64,000 nt of DNA. Source: JACKAQ01 sp020634975 [NCBI: Calditrichia bacterium]. GTDB taxonomy: Bacteria; Calditrichota; Calditrichia; RBG-13-44-9. The stretch is taken from the NCBI GenBank assembly GCA_020634975.1, contig JACKAQ010000007.1:57521-121520 (forward strand), written 5' to 3'. The stretch's first letter is position 1. The number at the start of each line of letters is the position of its first letter. Below are positions 36,301-46,388 of this stretch, in pieces. Below the pieces are notes generated by a model. That model had not been told where the DNA came from, made no database searches, and saw only the letters and a list, made by a program, of their open reading frames with translations. A program made the position numbers and the translations under genes.

Positions 36301-37071
36301 ATGAGCTACGGAATGTTAATCGATACCACCCGGTGTATCGGCTGCGAAGCGTGCATGGATGCATGCCATGAAGTTCATAACCAACCGGATACTGAGAATT
36401 ACGAATTATCAGCAACCAATTTTACAGTTGTCAAAACTAAAGCGATCAACGATGAAGAAATATATTTTCGCCAAATGTGCATGCACTGTGAAAACCCGAG
36501 TTGCGCATCTGTGTGTCCGGTTGGTGCACTTGAAAAAACAAAAGAAGGTCCAGTGACTTACGACCCCTCAAAATGCATGGGTTGCCGGTATTGCATGTTT
36601 GCCTGCCCGTTTGATGTGCCGAAATATCAATGGGATTCCCGCCAGCCGTTGGTTCAAAAATGTGATATGTGTTACGATCGCATTAAAGAAGGCAAACTGC
36701 CCGCATGCGCAGAAGCCTGCGAAGAAGGCGCAACCGTTTTTGGCGAACGGGATGAGCTGATCGGCATCGCCCGGCGCAGAATGCAGAACGACCCGGATAG
36801 TTACCATCCCTATATTTACGGCGTTACCGAAGCTGGTGGCACATCTGTGCTGATTTTGGCGGCATTCCCGCTGGATCAGATCGGTCTCAAATCGAAAAAT
36901 TTCCAGCAAGCATTCCCGAAACTGACCTGGGAAGTGATGAAAGAAGTCCCGAATGTGGTGTCTTTTAGCGGTGTATTTATGTATGGGTTGTGGTGGATTA
37001 TCAATCGCAGAATGACGCTGCAGAAGATACAAGTTGAAGAAAATCAAGCGGTTGCAGAGGAGGAAGCATAA
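36301..37071 (+). CDS. Four-cluster [4Fe-4S] ferredoxin subunit (HybA/DmsB/NrfC type)
   Basis: 256 residues. All 16 cluster cysteines are present: CIGCEACMDAC, CMHCENPSCASVC, CMGCRYCMFAC and CDMC with CAEAC. This is the full set for four [4Fe-4S] clusters of an electron-transfer subunit. A membrane segment lies near the C-terminus (VFMYGLWWIINRRM) and no Tat signal precedes the first cluster, unlike HybA. It hands electrons between the NrfD quinone subunit and an unknown partner; no catalytic molybdopterin or hydrogenase subunit is in the window. It ends one base into the next gene (TAATG). Confidence 0.9.
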   Translation: MSYGMLIDTTRCIGCEACMDACHEVHNQPDTENYELSATNFTVVKTKAINDEEIYFRQMCMHCENPSCASVCPVGALEKTKEGPVTYDPSKCMGCRYCMFACPFDVPKYQWDSRQPLVQKCDMCYDRIKEGKLPACAEACEEGATVFGERDELIGIARRRMQNDPDSYHPYIYGVTEAGGTSVLILAAFPLDQIGLKSKNFQQAFPKLTWEVMKEVPNVVSFSGVFMYGLWWIINRRMTLQKIQVEENQAVAEEEA

Positions 37072-38285
37072 TGAAAACGAACTTCTTGAAATCACAGAAA
37101 CCTTTCCGGTTTACTTTTTGGACAGCTATTTTTGGCATTTTGCTCATCCTCGGATTGTATGCCACATTCGTCCGGTTTTATTACGGATTAGGTGCGTCAA
37201 CCAATTTGAGCGACAAATTCCCGTGGGGATTGTGGATCGGATTTGACGTGCTTTGCGGCGTCGGATTGGCTGCCGGCGGTTTCACGATGGCGGCGATGGT
37301 CTATATTTTCAACATCAAACGGCTAAAACCGATTGTCCGTCCGGCAATTTTGACCGCATTTTTGGGATATTTGCTGGTGATTGTCGCGCTGTTGTTCGAC
37401 CTCGGTCAGCCGTTGCGCGTTTGGCATCCGCTGATCATGTGGAATCCCCATTCGGTGATGTTCGAAGTTGGCTGGTGCGTAACCTGTTACACCACTGTGC
37501 TGGCGCTGGAATTCAGTCCGGTGGTTTTCGAAAAATTGCGGATGGAAAAACCGCTGCGGTGGATCAAAAATATAACCGTTCCTTTGGTTATTTTGGGTGT
37601 GATTTTTTCAACACTACACCAATCTTCACTCGGTTCCCTGTTTTTGATCGTTCCCGAAAAATTATATCCGCTGTGGTATTCTTCATTGCTGCCCGTTCAC
37701 TTCTTTGTAACGGCTGTCGCCGTCGGGTTTGCAATGGTAATTTTCGAATCATTTTTGAGCGCCAGAGCTTTCAACAAACAGTTGGAAAAACCGATTTTGA
37801 TGGAAGTCGCACGCATTCTCGTATTCATTTTGGCAATCGCGTTGTTGATAAAAATTCAGGATATCACCCGGTTGGACAAATTGGGATATCTGTTTATTAA
37901 CACCACAGAAACCTGGTTTTATTGGGCAGAAGTTGTCATCGGGCTGATCATTCCGATGATAATGCTGGCAATTCCTAAAATTCGCCGAAACGATCATGCA
38001 TTGTTTGGTGGCGCTTTGATGGTGGTTATCGGATTCATCATGAGCCGGTTGAATGTTTCGATCACCGGAATGGAAGCTTATACGCAGGCAAATTATTTCC
38101 CGTCGTGGATGGAAGCCAGCGTTACGCTGATGATTGTCGCGATCGGCTTTGCGGCGTTCCGGTTTATCGCCAAAAACTTCCCGATATTTGAAGAAAGCGA
38201 ACCACTGCCGGCCGTTGCGCAAAAAGTGATTCGGGTGAATGTTGTCAAAAAAGCAGACTTGACAAAAAAAGTTACCGCTTATTAA
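37071..38285 (+). CDS. NrfD/PsrC/HybB-type membrane quinone-interacting subunit
   Basis: 404 residues with about 10 membrane helices. The early region has SDKFPWGLWIGFDVLCGVGLAAGGF, and the family's charged quinone-site segment FPWGLW followed by LAAGGF is clear. LFDLGQPLRVWHP and LHQSSLGSLFLI are also typical of HybB/NrfD. It exchanges electrons with menaquinone or ubiquinone in the inner membrane and takes them from, or gives them to, the ferredoxin encoded just before it (overlapping start). With the two H-like genes it forms the operon under the sigma-54 promoter. Confidence 0.88.
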   Translation: MKTNFLKSQKPFRFTFWTAIFGILLILGLYATFVRFYYGLGASTNLSDKFPWGLWIGFDVLCGVGLAAGGFTMAAMVYIFNIKRLKPIVRPAILTAFLGYLLVIVALLFDLGQPLRVWHPLIMWNPHSVMFEVGWCVTCYTTVLALEFSPVVFEKLRMEKPLRWIKNITVPLVILGVIFSTLHQSSLGSLFLIVPEKLYPLWYSSLLPVHFFVTAVAVGFAMVIFESFLSARAFNKQLEKPILMEVARILVFILAIALLIKIQDITRLDKLGYLFINTTETWFYWAEVVIGLIIPMIMLAIPKIRRNDHALFGGALMVVIGFIMSRLNVSITGMEAYTQANYFPSWMEASVTLMIVAIGFAAFRFIAKNFPIFEESEPLPAVAQKVIRVNVVKKADLTKKVTAY

Positions 38286-38297
38286 ACGGGGTGTATC

Positions 38298-39095
38298 ATG
38301 ATTGCCAAAAAGAATGTCGTCGCGAATGATGAACGTTGCATCTGGATGACTGCCGGTGTTGTGAATTACAAATTATGCGAAATGCAATTTCAGTGCGAAC
38401 ATTGTGATTTTCACAAAGTCATGTGCGGCATTATGCCGCTCGAAGCCGAATCCATAGCCGTTACGGAACCGTGCGGATGCAACAGGATAGATGACCAGTT
38501 GGACGAAAATGAACCGGTTGTCCCGTTGATTCATCAATATTTGCGATCGCTTTTTGCAAATTACAGGATATATCTGGACCGTTATTATTTTGCCAATCAT
38601 TTTTGGGGCAGACCGGTGGGTAACGGACAAATTGAGATCGGCATTAGTCCGCTAAGTTTCAAAATTCTTGCGCCGGTGGATCAGCTCATCCCGCCACAAA
38701 CCGGGCAGATGTATCGCAATCATCAACTGATAGCGCTGCTGATCCGCAAAGGCAGAACCGTTCCGTTATATACGCCGTTCGAGGGTGTGGTCACGGCAGT
38801 CAATCCTGAATTGGCTGCCCGTGGTTTTGAGGAACTCATCAATCACGATGAACATTTGTTTGTGATGGACGCCGGAAAAAATTTCCATTTTCCCGAACAA
38901 TATGGCAACACCCGCGGATTGGAATGGCATAAAGAAATGGTCGGTCACCTGAAACAAACACTTGCTAAAGAGCTGGAAAATATGGCTTTACAGCAGGTTG
39001 GCGTTACGATGGCGGACGGCGGCGAAGTTCAAACCGATCTGGAAAATGTCATCGGGAAAGCGGCGTTTGACGAGCTTGTAAAAGCACTATTTTAG
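38298..39095 (+). CDS. Second glycine-cleavage-H-like protein with Cys-rich N-terminus
   Basis: 265 residues. The N-terminal 45 residues carry a Cys-rich motif (ERCIWMTAGVVNYKLC then QCEHCDFHKVMC, five cysteines between 14 and 43) of the kind that could bind Zn or FeS. C59 and C61 follow. Residues about 105-210 form an H-protein-like lipoyl fold, QIEIGISPLSFKIL through VVTAVNPEL. The lipoyl position again reads IRKG (residues 149-152), one Lys out of register with canonical GcvH. It has no membrane anchor. It closes the operon, and a strong terminator follows. Confidence 0.7.
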   Translation: MIAKKNVVANDERCIWMTAGVVNYKLCEMQFQCEHCDFHKVMCGIMPLEAESIAVTEPCGCNRIDDQLDENEPVVPLIHQYLRSLFANYRIYLDRYYFANHFWGRPVGNGQIEIGISPLSFKILAPVDQLIPPQTGQMYRNHQLIALLIRKGRTVPLYTPFEGVVTAVNPELAARGFEELINHDEHLFVMDAGKNFHFPEQYGNTRGLEWHKEMVGHLKQTLAKELENMALQQVGVTMADGGEVQTDLENVIGKAAFDELVKALF

Positions 39096-39121
39096 AAAAC
39101 CATTATGCGATCAGTGAATGT

Positions 39122-39180
39122 CAGCCTGCGGCGTGTATCCGGTTCAAAAACCGGTGAGCGTCGCAGGCTGTTTTTTTTTT
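39122..39180 (+). terminator. Rho-independent terminator of the NrfD operon
   Basis: A long hairpin (39122-39133 with 39159-39170, with an inner CCGGT stem) is followed by ten Ts. It ends the rightward redox operon and faces the leftward archaemetzincin gene. Confidence 0.9.
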
Positions 39181-39195
39181 ACCAAAACCGAAAAT

Positions 39196-39726
39196 TCAAC
39201 GGCAATTGATACCCAAAATATTCTGGCACGCCGGGCAAAACTGCGCCTGTTTTATGTCGCTATCTTCCACATAAGTTGATGAAAACATCACACATTCAAA
39301 ATTCTGGCAGTGCACCAAACCCATCGTATGCCCCAATTCGTGCAACGCCTCTTTGAGCGTCCGATCGTACAGCAGGGCATTATCTGCGGGTAGTCCGTAA
39401 AATTCGTTGCGCAGCCGGAAAGTAGAAATCAGCGCGCCCGGCCCGTTTAATTGAGCTTCGCCGAAAAGGAAGGTTAAAATGGGTACAAAAATATCGACAT
39501 TAGTGATGCCCAAAATTTTGGCGCCATCCGGTGGCATGTTTTTGAGCAATTCCGCCAAAATTTGGGTGGAGTAATACTGCTGCCGGTCGGCAGAATAAAA
39601 CGGTTTTAACGAAATTTCCAGCCGGTTGTGGGCAAATGCGTAGGGCACGCATCGCTGCAAATCGACCGCAAGCCTGTCCCAGTTTGGCGGAAAATGATTG
39701 TTGATAAATGTAAGATAAACCTTCAC
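39196..39726 (-). CDS. amzA: Archaemetzincin-type zinc metallopeptidase
   Basis: 176 residues with a GTG start overlapping the upstream regulator's stop. HELGHTMGLVHC followed by ECVM and then CPAC is the exact archaemetzincin signature HExxHxxGxxHCx4CxM...CxxC. It combines the metzincin zinc site with the extra cysteine-bound zinc. Length matches AMZ proteins, and there is no signal peptide. The cellular role of bacterial archaemetzincins is unknown. It is the distal gene of the leftward kinase-regulator set, so it is probably co-transcribed with them. Confidence 0.88.
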   Translation of the reverse strand: MKVYLTFINNHFPPNWDRLAVDLQRCVPYAFAHNRLEISLKPFYSADRQQYYSTQILAELLKNMPPDGAKILGITNVDIFVPILTFLFGEAQLNGPGALISTFRLRNEFYGLPADNALLYDRTLKEALHELGHTMGLVHCQNFECVMFSSTYVEDSDIKQAQFCPACQNILGINCR

Positions 39727-41069
39727 TTATCCCGGCTGATTTTATATTTTTTGAGCTTGTTATACAGCGTTACGCGATCGATGCCCAACACACCGGCAGC
39801 TTGTGTCACGTTTCCTGCTGCCTCGCCGAGCACTTTAATAATATGCTGTTTTTCCAGTTCTTCCAACGTTTGTGTTTCGCCGGAATCGTGGTTGGAATTA
39901 TTCACTTGCAACGGCAAATCTTCCGCTGCGACCGCCGGTTTTTTGCCGACAACCATTGCCCGCTCGATGGCATTTTCCAATTCCCGAACATTTCCCGGCC
40001 ACGGGTGGCGCAGTAAAATTGCCTCCGCTTCCGGCGAAATGCTCTTTTGCGGTCGTCCCATTGCCCGGGCATACTTCCCGATAAAATGACGCGCCAGCGG
40101 CAAAATATCCGCCCGACGTTCCCGCAACGGCGGAATGACGATGGTGAAAACGTTGATCCGGTAATACAAATCTTCCCGGAACAGACCTTCCTCCACCAGT
40201 TTTTCCAGATTTTTATTCGTGGCGAAAACCAGCCGGAAATCCACCTGAATTTCAGCCGTGCCGCCCAATCGGGTGAAGCGTTTGCTTTCGATGACGCGCA
40301 GCAAATCCACCTGCATTTTTGGCGAAATATCACCGATTTCATCCAGAAAAAGCGTGCCGCCGTGGGCCATTTCCAACCGCCCTTTCCGTCGATATTGCGC
40401 ACCGGTGAACGCCCCTTTTTCGTGACCGAACAGCTCGCTCTCCAACAGTGTTTCCGGAATCGCGCCGCAGTTTACCGCAACAATCGGCAGATAGCGCCGT
40501 TTGCTGTGGCTGTGGATCGCCCGGGCAACCAGCTCCTTTCCGGTGCCGCTTTCGCCGCGAATCAGCACTGTGGAATCGGTTTCGGCAACGGTGTGTACCA
40601 TTTCCATTACTTCACGGATTTTATCGCTTGTCCCGACAATTTCGTCCATCCCGCGAAGTTCGGTAATTTGATCTTTTAGCTGCACATTTTCGTCGCTCAA
40701 ATCCTTTTGTTTGATGGCGTTTCGCACCAACCGGGAAAGATCGTCCGGGTCGAACGGTTTGGTGATGTAATCAAACGCACCCAGTTTCAGCGCTTCGACA
40801 GCGGTTTCCACCGAGGCGAATGCGGTCATAATAATCACGATGATATTAGGATCGATTTCGCGAATTTTTTTCTGCAGCGTGATGCCGTCCATTCCCGGCA
40901 TTTTGATGTCCAGCAAAATAATGTCGAAGGTATTACCGTGCATTTTTTGCAACGCTATCTCACCGCTTTGCGCGGTTTCTACGTTAAATCCATCTTCGAG
41001 AAACCACTCGCCCAGCGAGTTGCACACCGATGGTTCATCATCAACGATGAGAATTTTGTAAGGCTTCAT
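39723..41069 (-). CDS. Sigma-54-dependent response regulator (NtrC family)
   Basis: 448 residues from the inner ATG at 41069, which has AGGGG six bases ahead; an in-frame ATG four codons earlier overlaps the kinase stop and lacks a good ribosome site. The receiver domain has the phosphoacceptor Asp in [11 protein letters not shown]. The AAA+ domain has Walker [15 protein letters not shown], then the sigma-54-contacting loop EKGAFTGAQ. It ends in a Fis-type DNA-binding region ([20 protein letters not shown]). It should activate sigma-54 promoters when phosphorylated by the kinase encoded just before it; the promoter at 35498 is the obvious candidate target. Confidence 0.93.
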   Translation of the reverse strand: MKPYKILIVDDEPSVCNSLGEWFLEDGFNVETAQSGEIALQKMHGNTFDIILLDIKMPGMDGITLQKKIREIDPNIIVIIMTAFASVETAVEALKLGAFDYITKPFDPDDLSRLVRNAIKQKDLSDENVQLKDQITELRGMDEIVGTSDKIREVMEMVHTVAETDSTVLIRGESGTGKELVARAIHSHSKRRYLPIVAVNCGAIPETLLESELFGHEKGAFTGAQYRRKGRLEMAHGGTLFLDEIGDISPKMQVDLLRVIESKRFTRLGGTAEIQVDFRLVFATNKNLEKLVEEGLFREDLYYRINVFTIVIPPLRERRADILPLARHFIGKYARAMGRPQKSISPEAEAILLRHPWPGNVRELENAIERAMVVGKKPAVAAEDLPLQVNNSNHDSGETQTLEELEKQHIIKVLGEAAGNVTQAAGVLGIDRVTLYNKLKKYKISRDK

Positions 41070-41077
41070 TTTTCCCC

Positions 41078-42724
41078 TCATGTCTCAACAACTGTGTTTG
41101 AAACCGATTTTTCCTGTTGCAACGGCAGCAATATCTGAAATATTGTACCGCCCGATAGTGGCGTTTCCACCCATATTTTTCCGCGATGGCGCTGCACGAT
41201 GCCGTAAACCACAGCCAAACCCAGCCCCACGCCTTTGTTGTCATTTTTTGTGCTGAAAAACGGCTCGAAAATTTTATCCTTAATTTCATCGGGAATGCCG
41301 GGACCGCTATCGCGAACGGAAAGCAGAACATTTTCTTTCTGATTTGTTGCGGAGATGGTCAGTTTGCCACCGTGCGGCATCGCTTCGATGGCGTTCATCA
41401 GCAACGCAATCATCGCTTGCAACAATTGATCGAAATCGCAAACCAGCGTTCCCGGTTGAATGTCGATGTCAACAGAAGTGTCGATACCGGCAAGTTCTGT
41501 GTGGTGATGCACCAGGCTGACCGCTCGATCCACAATTTCCCGCAACCGGTTTTCCTGAAAATGTGCGGATGATCCGCGAGCAAACAGCAGCAAATTTTTT
41601 ACGATGTTGCCGCAACGCAATCCTTCTGCGCGAATCAAATCCAGCCGTTCGATAATTTGTGTTTTTTCCGGTGCCTCGGGCATGGTGCGGTCCACTTTTC
41701 GCTGGAGCAATTTGGCGTAATTGACAATCCCGGAAATTGGGTTGTTGAGCTCATGCGCCACCGTTGCGGACATTTTTCCGAGTGACGTCATGCGTTCCAC
41801 ATGCAGCAATTCTTTGTGGATGCTTTCCAGCTCGGCGGCTTTATCCTGCACCCGTTCTTCCAGCGTTTCGGACCATTCTTTGAGTTCGCCGTAAGCTGTT
41901 TTCAGGTTTTCCGCCATGTAATTAAATGAATTGGCGAGATCGCCGAGCGTGTCTTTTCTATTCAGCTGAATGCGATAATCCATATCGCCGGTCGCGAGTT
42001 TTTCTGTGCCGATGCGCAGTTCGTGAATCGGGCGATAAATGACCCAGTAAACCGCCAACGCCACCATCGCGATGCTGATCAGTAAAATGGAAAATCCGAT
42101 GGATAACGCCTCATTTTCGCCATCGGTAATTGCCTCGTCCATTTCTTTCATGGACATTTGCACGTCCATAATCCCCAGCACAACCTGGTCTTCATCGTGG
42201 GCGTGGCAATCGGCGTTGCTGCATTCCAAATCGTTATAAATGGGGATGATCAACCCCATAATCCGGTGCTGATCGTCCGGGCTTTGGAACACACGGGATT
42301 TCAGTTCGACCGGCAATTCCTTGAACGGCTCTTCCACAGAATGGCAGACAAAACAGGCTTCCGCCTTCATGTCAACCGCTTCGCCGATTTCCGAATCGAT
42401 ATTCGAAAACGAGATTTCACCTTCTTTATTGTAGATGCGAATATGTTCGATGCCCGGTTCATCGCCGATGGTTTTGATGGTCGCATCGAGGTCGTCGCGG
42501 GTGTTGAGGAGCATTAACCGATGGAGGGAATATTTGATCAGATCGCCGCTGCGATAGGCGCTGTGCTGAACCATTTCCTCAAATATATCCATTTGCAGGT
42601 TGTGGTTCAGCCGGGTATAAATGGCAAACAGCACACCGATGATCAGAAAAAAGACCAAAAATAGTTTGAAACTTAACGTGCGGACAAACAGTTTCAAATT
42701 CCGGTAGATGTGCTTTTTCATCAC
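41078..42724 (-). CDS. Sensor histidine kinase with periplasmic haem-c-type CxxCH motif
   Basis: 548 residues: TM helix about 18-38, a periplasmic domain 39-205, TM helix about 208-230, HAMP, then HisKA with phosphoacceptor His 324 (TVAHELNNP) and a HATPase domain ([11 protein letters not shown]). In the periplasmic part CFVCH (124-128) is a c-type haem-binding motif, and a second C-x4-CH occurs at 168-174. Its position outside the membrane suits cytochrome-c maturation. The kinase would sense redox state or a haem ligand such as NO. It partners with the NtrC-type regulator that follows and lies just downstream of hemH. Confidence 0.85.
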   Translation of the reverse strand: MMKKHIYRNLKLFVRTLSFKLFLVFFLIIGVLFAIYTRLNHNLQMDIFEEMVQHSAYRSGDLIKYSLHRLMLLNTRDDLDATIKTIGDEPGIEHIRIYNKEGEISFSNIDSEIGEAVDMKAEACFVCHSVEEPFKELPVELKSRVFQSPDDQHRIMGLIIPIYNDLECSNADCHAHDEDQVVLGIMDVQMSMKEMDEAITDGENEALSIGFSILLISIAMVALAVYWVIYRPIHELRIGTEKLATGDMDYRIQLNRKDTLGDLANSFNYMAENLKTAYGELKEWSETLEERVQDKAAELESIHKELLHVERMTSLGKMSATVAHELNNPISGIVNYAKLLQRKVDRTMPEAPEKTQIIERLDLIRAEGLRCGNIVKNLLLFARGSSAHFQENRLREIVDRAVSLVHHHTELAGIDTSVDIDIQPGTLVCDFDQLLQAMIALLMNAIEAMPHGGKLTISATNQKENVLLSVRDSGPGIPDEIKDKIFEPFFSTKNDNKGVGLGLAVVYGIVQRHRGKIWVETPLSGGTIFQILLPLQQEKSVSNTVVET

Positions 42725-42788
42725 ATAAATGTTTCTCGATGTTGTTTATTGGAAATTACGGAAACGTAAGCCAATAAACACGAATCAA

Positions 42789-43826
42789 TTATTTTTCAAC
42801 AGGGCTTTCAACTTCGCACCATTCTGCAAGTTGCGCAACCCATTCCGGGTGATCGTTCATGCAGGGAATCATGGTAAATTCTTCGCCGCCGGCATCCAGA
42901 AACGATTGTTTGACGCCAATGCCAATTTCTTCCAACGTTTCGAGGCAATCGGAAACAAACGCCGGGCACATCACCAGCAGTTTTTTGACGCCGTTTTCCG
43001 CCAGACGCAGCACTTCTTCCGCAGTTGCCGGTTGCAACCATGCGTCCATTCCCAATCGCGACTGGAACGCTACCGAATATTTTTCTTTGGGAATATTTGC
43101 CAATTTCACAAATTCTTCGGTGCTGCGGAATACCTGATGCCGGTAACAGGTCAAATGTGCCGGTGACGGCACTTCGCAACAATTGTCAACTTTAAAACAA
43201 TGTTCGCCGGTGGGATCGGTTTTTTTGCAATGGCGTTCCGGCACGCCGTGATAACTGAACAACAGATAATCAAACTCTTTTTCCAGATATGCTTTGGCAC
43301 TTTCGAACAGCGCGGAAATGTAACCCGGATGATCAAAAAACGGCGGTTGTTTGGTCAATTTGACGCCGGATTTCAATTTTTTCAGCACCCGTTCGGCTTC
43401 CACAACCACGGTTTCGTAAGTTGCCATTGCGTAATGCGGATACAGCGGAAACAGAAAAATTTCCTGCACACCCTGATTTATCAGCTTGCGAATGCCGCTT
43501 TCGATGGACGGGTTGCCATAGCGCATACCCAATTCGACGGGAATTTCCAGCTTTTCCTGCACGCCGTTGTGCAGGCGTTGGCTGAGCACAATCAGCGGTG
43601 AGCCTTCGTCCCACCAAATGGTTTGATATGCGTGCGCTGAATTTTTCGGGCGAAAGGGCAGAATGAACAGCTCCACAATCATTTTGCGAATGGGATACGG
43701 GGCATCGATGACACGCGCATCCATCAAAAATTCGCGCAGATACTTGCGAACATCCGCGACACTCGTCGAATCCGGCGAACCGAGATTCACCAACAATACG
43801 CCTCGTTTATTTTCTGAATATTTCAT
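42789..43826 (-). CDS. hemH: Ferrochelatase
   Basis: 345 residues. It inserts Fe2+ into protoporphyrin IX to give haem. GVLLVNLGSPDS opens the protein, SYHGVPERH carries the catalytic His, and the C-terminal CPAFVSDCLETLEEI holds the conserved Glu segment. It has a cysteine-rich insert (HCFKVDNCCEVPSPAHLTC) like Bacteroidota-type enzymes. It is the last gene of the haem cluster, followed by the sensor kinase gene after about 65 bases. Confidence 0.95.
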   Translation of the reverse strand: MKYSENKRGVLLVNLGSPDSTSVADVRKYLREFLMDARVIDAPYPIRKMIVELFILPFRPKNSAHAYQTIWWDEGSPLIVLSQRLHNGVQEKLEIPVELGMRYGNPSIESGIRKLINQGVQEIFLFPLYPHYAMATYETVVVEAERVLKKLKSGVKLTKQPPFFDHPGYISALFESAKAYLEKEFDYLLFSYHGVPERHCKKTDPTGEHCFKVDNCCEVPSPAHLTCYRHQVFRSTEEFVKLANIPKEKYSVAFQSRLGMDAWLQPATAEEVLRLAENGVKKLLVMCPAFVSDCLETLEEIGIGVKQSFLDAGGEEFTMIPCMNDHPEWVAQLAEWCEVESPVEK

Positions 43827-43884
43827 TCGAATATTTTCCTCATGTATTTGGAAAGCGATCTTTCATTTTTGAGACAATAAACCG

Positions 43885-43916
43885 GTCATTCCTGCGAAGG
43901 CAGGAATCTCCAAGCT
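43885..43916. repeat. Dispersed hairpin repeat
   Basis: ATTCCTGC and GCAGGAAT form a perfect eight-base stem around GAAG between hemH and hemL. It is similar to short dispersed hairpins known from many genomes and unlike any neighbouring gene. Confidence 0.6.
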
Positions 43917-43945
43917 ATTTGCTCAGCTACACAATTACTCCTCAC

Positions 43946-45241
43946 TTATTTCGAAATTGCTTTTTGCAAAGCGATAAAATTTGCCTCGATAGTTTTTTCG
44001 ATATCGTCATCGCTGTGCGCTGCAGATACGAAAAATGCCTCAAATTGTGCAGGTGCAAAATATACGCCGTTTTGCAGCAGTGAATTAAAGTATTTACCGT
44101 ATGCGGCTGTATCGGATTTCACTGCAGTTTCGTAATCGTGAACCGGTTCGGGGTAGAAAAACAAACAGCCCATCGACCCGCAACGGGATTGATAAAAATC
44201 GACACCCAGCTTTTCCATATTCTGGCGAACGCCGTTGGCCAGTTTTGCAGATTTGGTTTCCAGCGATTCGTAAAATCCCGGTTGGTCGATGAGTTTCAGC
44301 GTTTCCAAACCGGCGCGCATCGCCAATGGATTACCGGAAAGCGTGCCCGCCTGATACACCGGTCCGACCGGCGCGACCATTTCCATGATTTCCTTTTTAC
44401 CGCCGTATGCGCCCACCGGCAGCCCGCCGCCGATAATTTTGCCGAGTGTCGTCATATCCGGCGTGACGCCATAACGTTCCTGAACGCCGCCGCGCGCAAC
44501 CCGGAAACCGGTCATCACTTCGTCAAAAATCAGCACGATGCCGCTTTTGGTGCACACATCGCGCAATTGCTGCAGAAAATTGTCTTTCGGGAGCACCAGC
44601 CCCATATTTCCGGCAATCGGCTCGACGATAATTGCAGCAATTTCTGCGGGATTTTCATCGATCAATCGCTGAACTGATGTCATGCTGTTGAATTGCGCGA
44701 TCAGCGTATCTGCCGCACTGCCGGGTGTTACGCCGGGACTGTTCGGCACGCCGAGCGTGGTTGCGCCGGAACCGGCCTGAATCAGAAAACTATCTGCATG
44801 CCCGTGATAACAACCGCTGAATTTGATAATTTTGTGACGTCCCGTGTAACCGCGCGCCAACCGTATGGCGCTCATTGTGGCTTCTGTGCCGGAGTTGACC
44901 ATCCGCACCATTTCGATGGATGGCACCATGTCGATCACTTTTTCCGCCAAATCGATTTCAAGTTCAGTGGATGCGCCAAAACTGACCGCTTTTTGGGCGG
45001 TTTCGCGAATCGCGTCAATCACTTGCGGGTGGGAAAAACCCACGATCATCGGTCCCCAGGAGCCAACGTAATCGATGTATTTATTCCCATCCGCATCGAA
45101 CAAATACGCACCTTCGGCGCGTTCGAAAAAGATGGGTTCGCCACCAACTGATTTGAACGCCCGAACCGGTGAATTCACACCGCCGGGCAATACTTTCGCG
45201 GCGCGTTGAAATAATAATTTGCTTTTTTCTGTGTTACGCAT
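43946..45241 (-). CDS. hemL: Glutamate-1-semialdehyde 2,1-aminomutase
   Basis: 431 residues, PLP-dependent. It converts glutamate-1-semialdehyde to 5-aminolevulinate in the C5 pathway. LPGGVNSPVRAFKSVGG is the family's N-terminal signature, and TTLGKIIGGGLPVGAYGG holds the PLP-binding lysine. MVNSGTEATMSAIRLARG is the phosphate-binding region. Its partner hemA lies further upstream in the same leftward cluster. About 100 bases separate it from hemB. Confidence 0.96.
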   Translation of the reverse strand: MRNTEKSKLLFQRAAKVLPGGVNSPVRAFKSVGGEPIFFERAEGAYLFDADGNKYIDYVGSWGPMIVGFSHPQVIDAIRETAQKAVSFGASTELEIDLAEKVIDMVPSIEMVRMVNSGTEATMSAIRLARGYTGRHKIIKFSGCYHGHADSFLIQAGSGATTLGVPNSPGVTPGSAADTLIAQFNSMTSVQRLIDENPAEIAAIIVEPIAGNMGLVLPKDNFLQQLRDVCTKSGIVLIFDEVMTGFRVARGGVQERYGVTPDMTTLGKIIGGGLPVGAYGGKKEIMEMVAPVGPVYQAGTLSGNPLAMRAGLETLKLIDQPGFYESLETKSAKLANGVRQNMEKLGVDFYQSRCGSMGCLFFYPEPVHDYETAVKSDTAAYGKYFNSLLQNGVYFAPAQFEAFFVSAAHSDDDIEKTIEANFIALQKAISK

Positions 45242-45342
45242 TTTCTCTCCAACCGAAATATAAACAGGTAGTTACTGTGATTCTATCGAAACGGTCGCGA
45301 CCCGTCCGTTTTTTTACAAAAAATCAATCGAATTCAATTTTT

Positions 45343-46314
45343 TCAACCCAGCAGCTCAGCCGCTTCTTTTGCAAAATAGGTCAAAATGAGGTCTGCGCCG
45401 GCGCGTTTGATGGAGGTCAGCGATTCCAGCATTACGCGATCATGATCCAGCCAGCCGCGTTCGGCAGCCGCTTTAATCATCGCAAATTCGCCGGAAACCT
45501 GATACGCCGCAGTCGGCAAGCCGAACTCGGTTTTGATTCGCTGCAGAATATCGAGATAGGGCATCGCAGGTTTCACCATGATAATATCAGCGCCTTCTTC
45601 CACATCCAGCGCGGTTTCGCGAATCGCTTCGTTGCCATTTGCCGGGTCCATTTGGTAGCTGCTGCGATCGCCAAATTGCGGTGTCGATTCCGCAGCCTCG
45701 CGGAAGGGTCCGTAAAACCCGGACGCAAATTTTGCCGCGTAGCTCATAATGGGGATATTTTCAAAGCCTTCGCTGTCCAAACCTTCGCGAATTGCGCCGA
45801 CCATTCCGTCCATCATTCCGGATGGCGCAACCATGTCCGCACCGCTTTTTGCCTGCACAACTACCTGTTTTTGCAGAAGTTCCAGCGTTGCGTCGTTATC
45901 AACTTCGTTGCCTTTCAGCGGACCGCAGTGACCGTGATCGGTGTATTCACAAAAGCACACATCGGTGATCAAATAGAGTTCCGGAACGGCTTCTTTCAGC
46001 GCAACCAACGCCCGGCAAATAATGCCGTTTTCGCTGGTGGCGTCGCTGCCGCAGGCATCTTTGTGTTCCGGAATCCCGAACAAAATGACCGATTGAATGC
46101 CCAAATCGCGAACGATTTTTGCTTCTTTCACCAAATGATCGATGGACATTTGGGCGTTGCCCGGCATGCTGCTGATCGGGTTGATTTTATCTTTTCCGGG
46201 AATCACAAACAGCGGATAAATAAAGTCGTTTGGCGTAACGATCGTTTCGCGAACCATGTTGCGAATTTGCGGGTTTTTGCGCAGACGGCGCATCCGGTAA
46301 TATGGGGTAAACAT
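45343..46314 (-). CDS. hemB: Delta-aminolevulinic acid dehydratase (porphobilinogen synthase)
   Basis: 323 residues from the ATG at 46314, which has a CGGAG ribosome site; the in-frame extension to 46353 lacks one. It condenses two 5-aminolevulinates to porphobilinogen. [14 protein letters not shown] is the zinc-binding cysteine region, and [12 protein letters not shown] holds the Schiff-base lysine. This form needs Zn. It lies between hemY and hemL in the leftward cluster. Confidence 0.96.
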   Translation of the reverse strand: MFTPYYRMRRLRKNPQIRNMVRETIVTPNDFIYPLFVIPGKDKINPISSMPGNAQMSIDHLVKEAKIVRDLGIQSVILFGIPEHKDACGSDATSENGIICRALVALKEAVPELYLITDVCFCEYTDHGHCGPLKGNEVDNDATLELLQKQVVVQAKSGADMVAPSGMMDGMVGAIREGLDSEGFENIPIMSYAAKFASGFYGPFREAAESTPQFGDRSSYQMDPANGNEAIRETALDVEEGADIIMVKPAMPYLDILQRIKTEFGLPTAAYQVSGEFAMIKAAAERGWLDHDRVMLESLTSIKRAGADLILTYFAKEAAELLG

Positions 46315-46388
46315 GTTTGCTCCGTTAAATTTTCGAATATTTTTGTGGAACAATTTCTGTTGTTCCAGTGAAGCTCGAAGTAATTCAA

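Noticed and set aside
45169-46371. Open frame of 400 codons antisense to hemL and hemB
   Set aside because: Both sense genes have complete catalytic motifs; the antisense product is Phe/His/Arg-rich with no start context.
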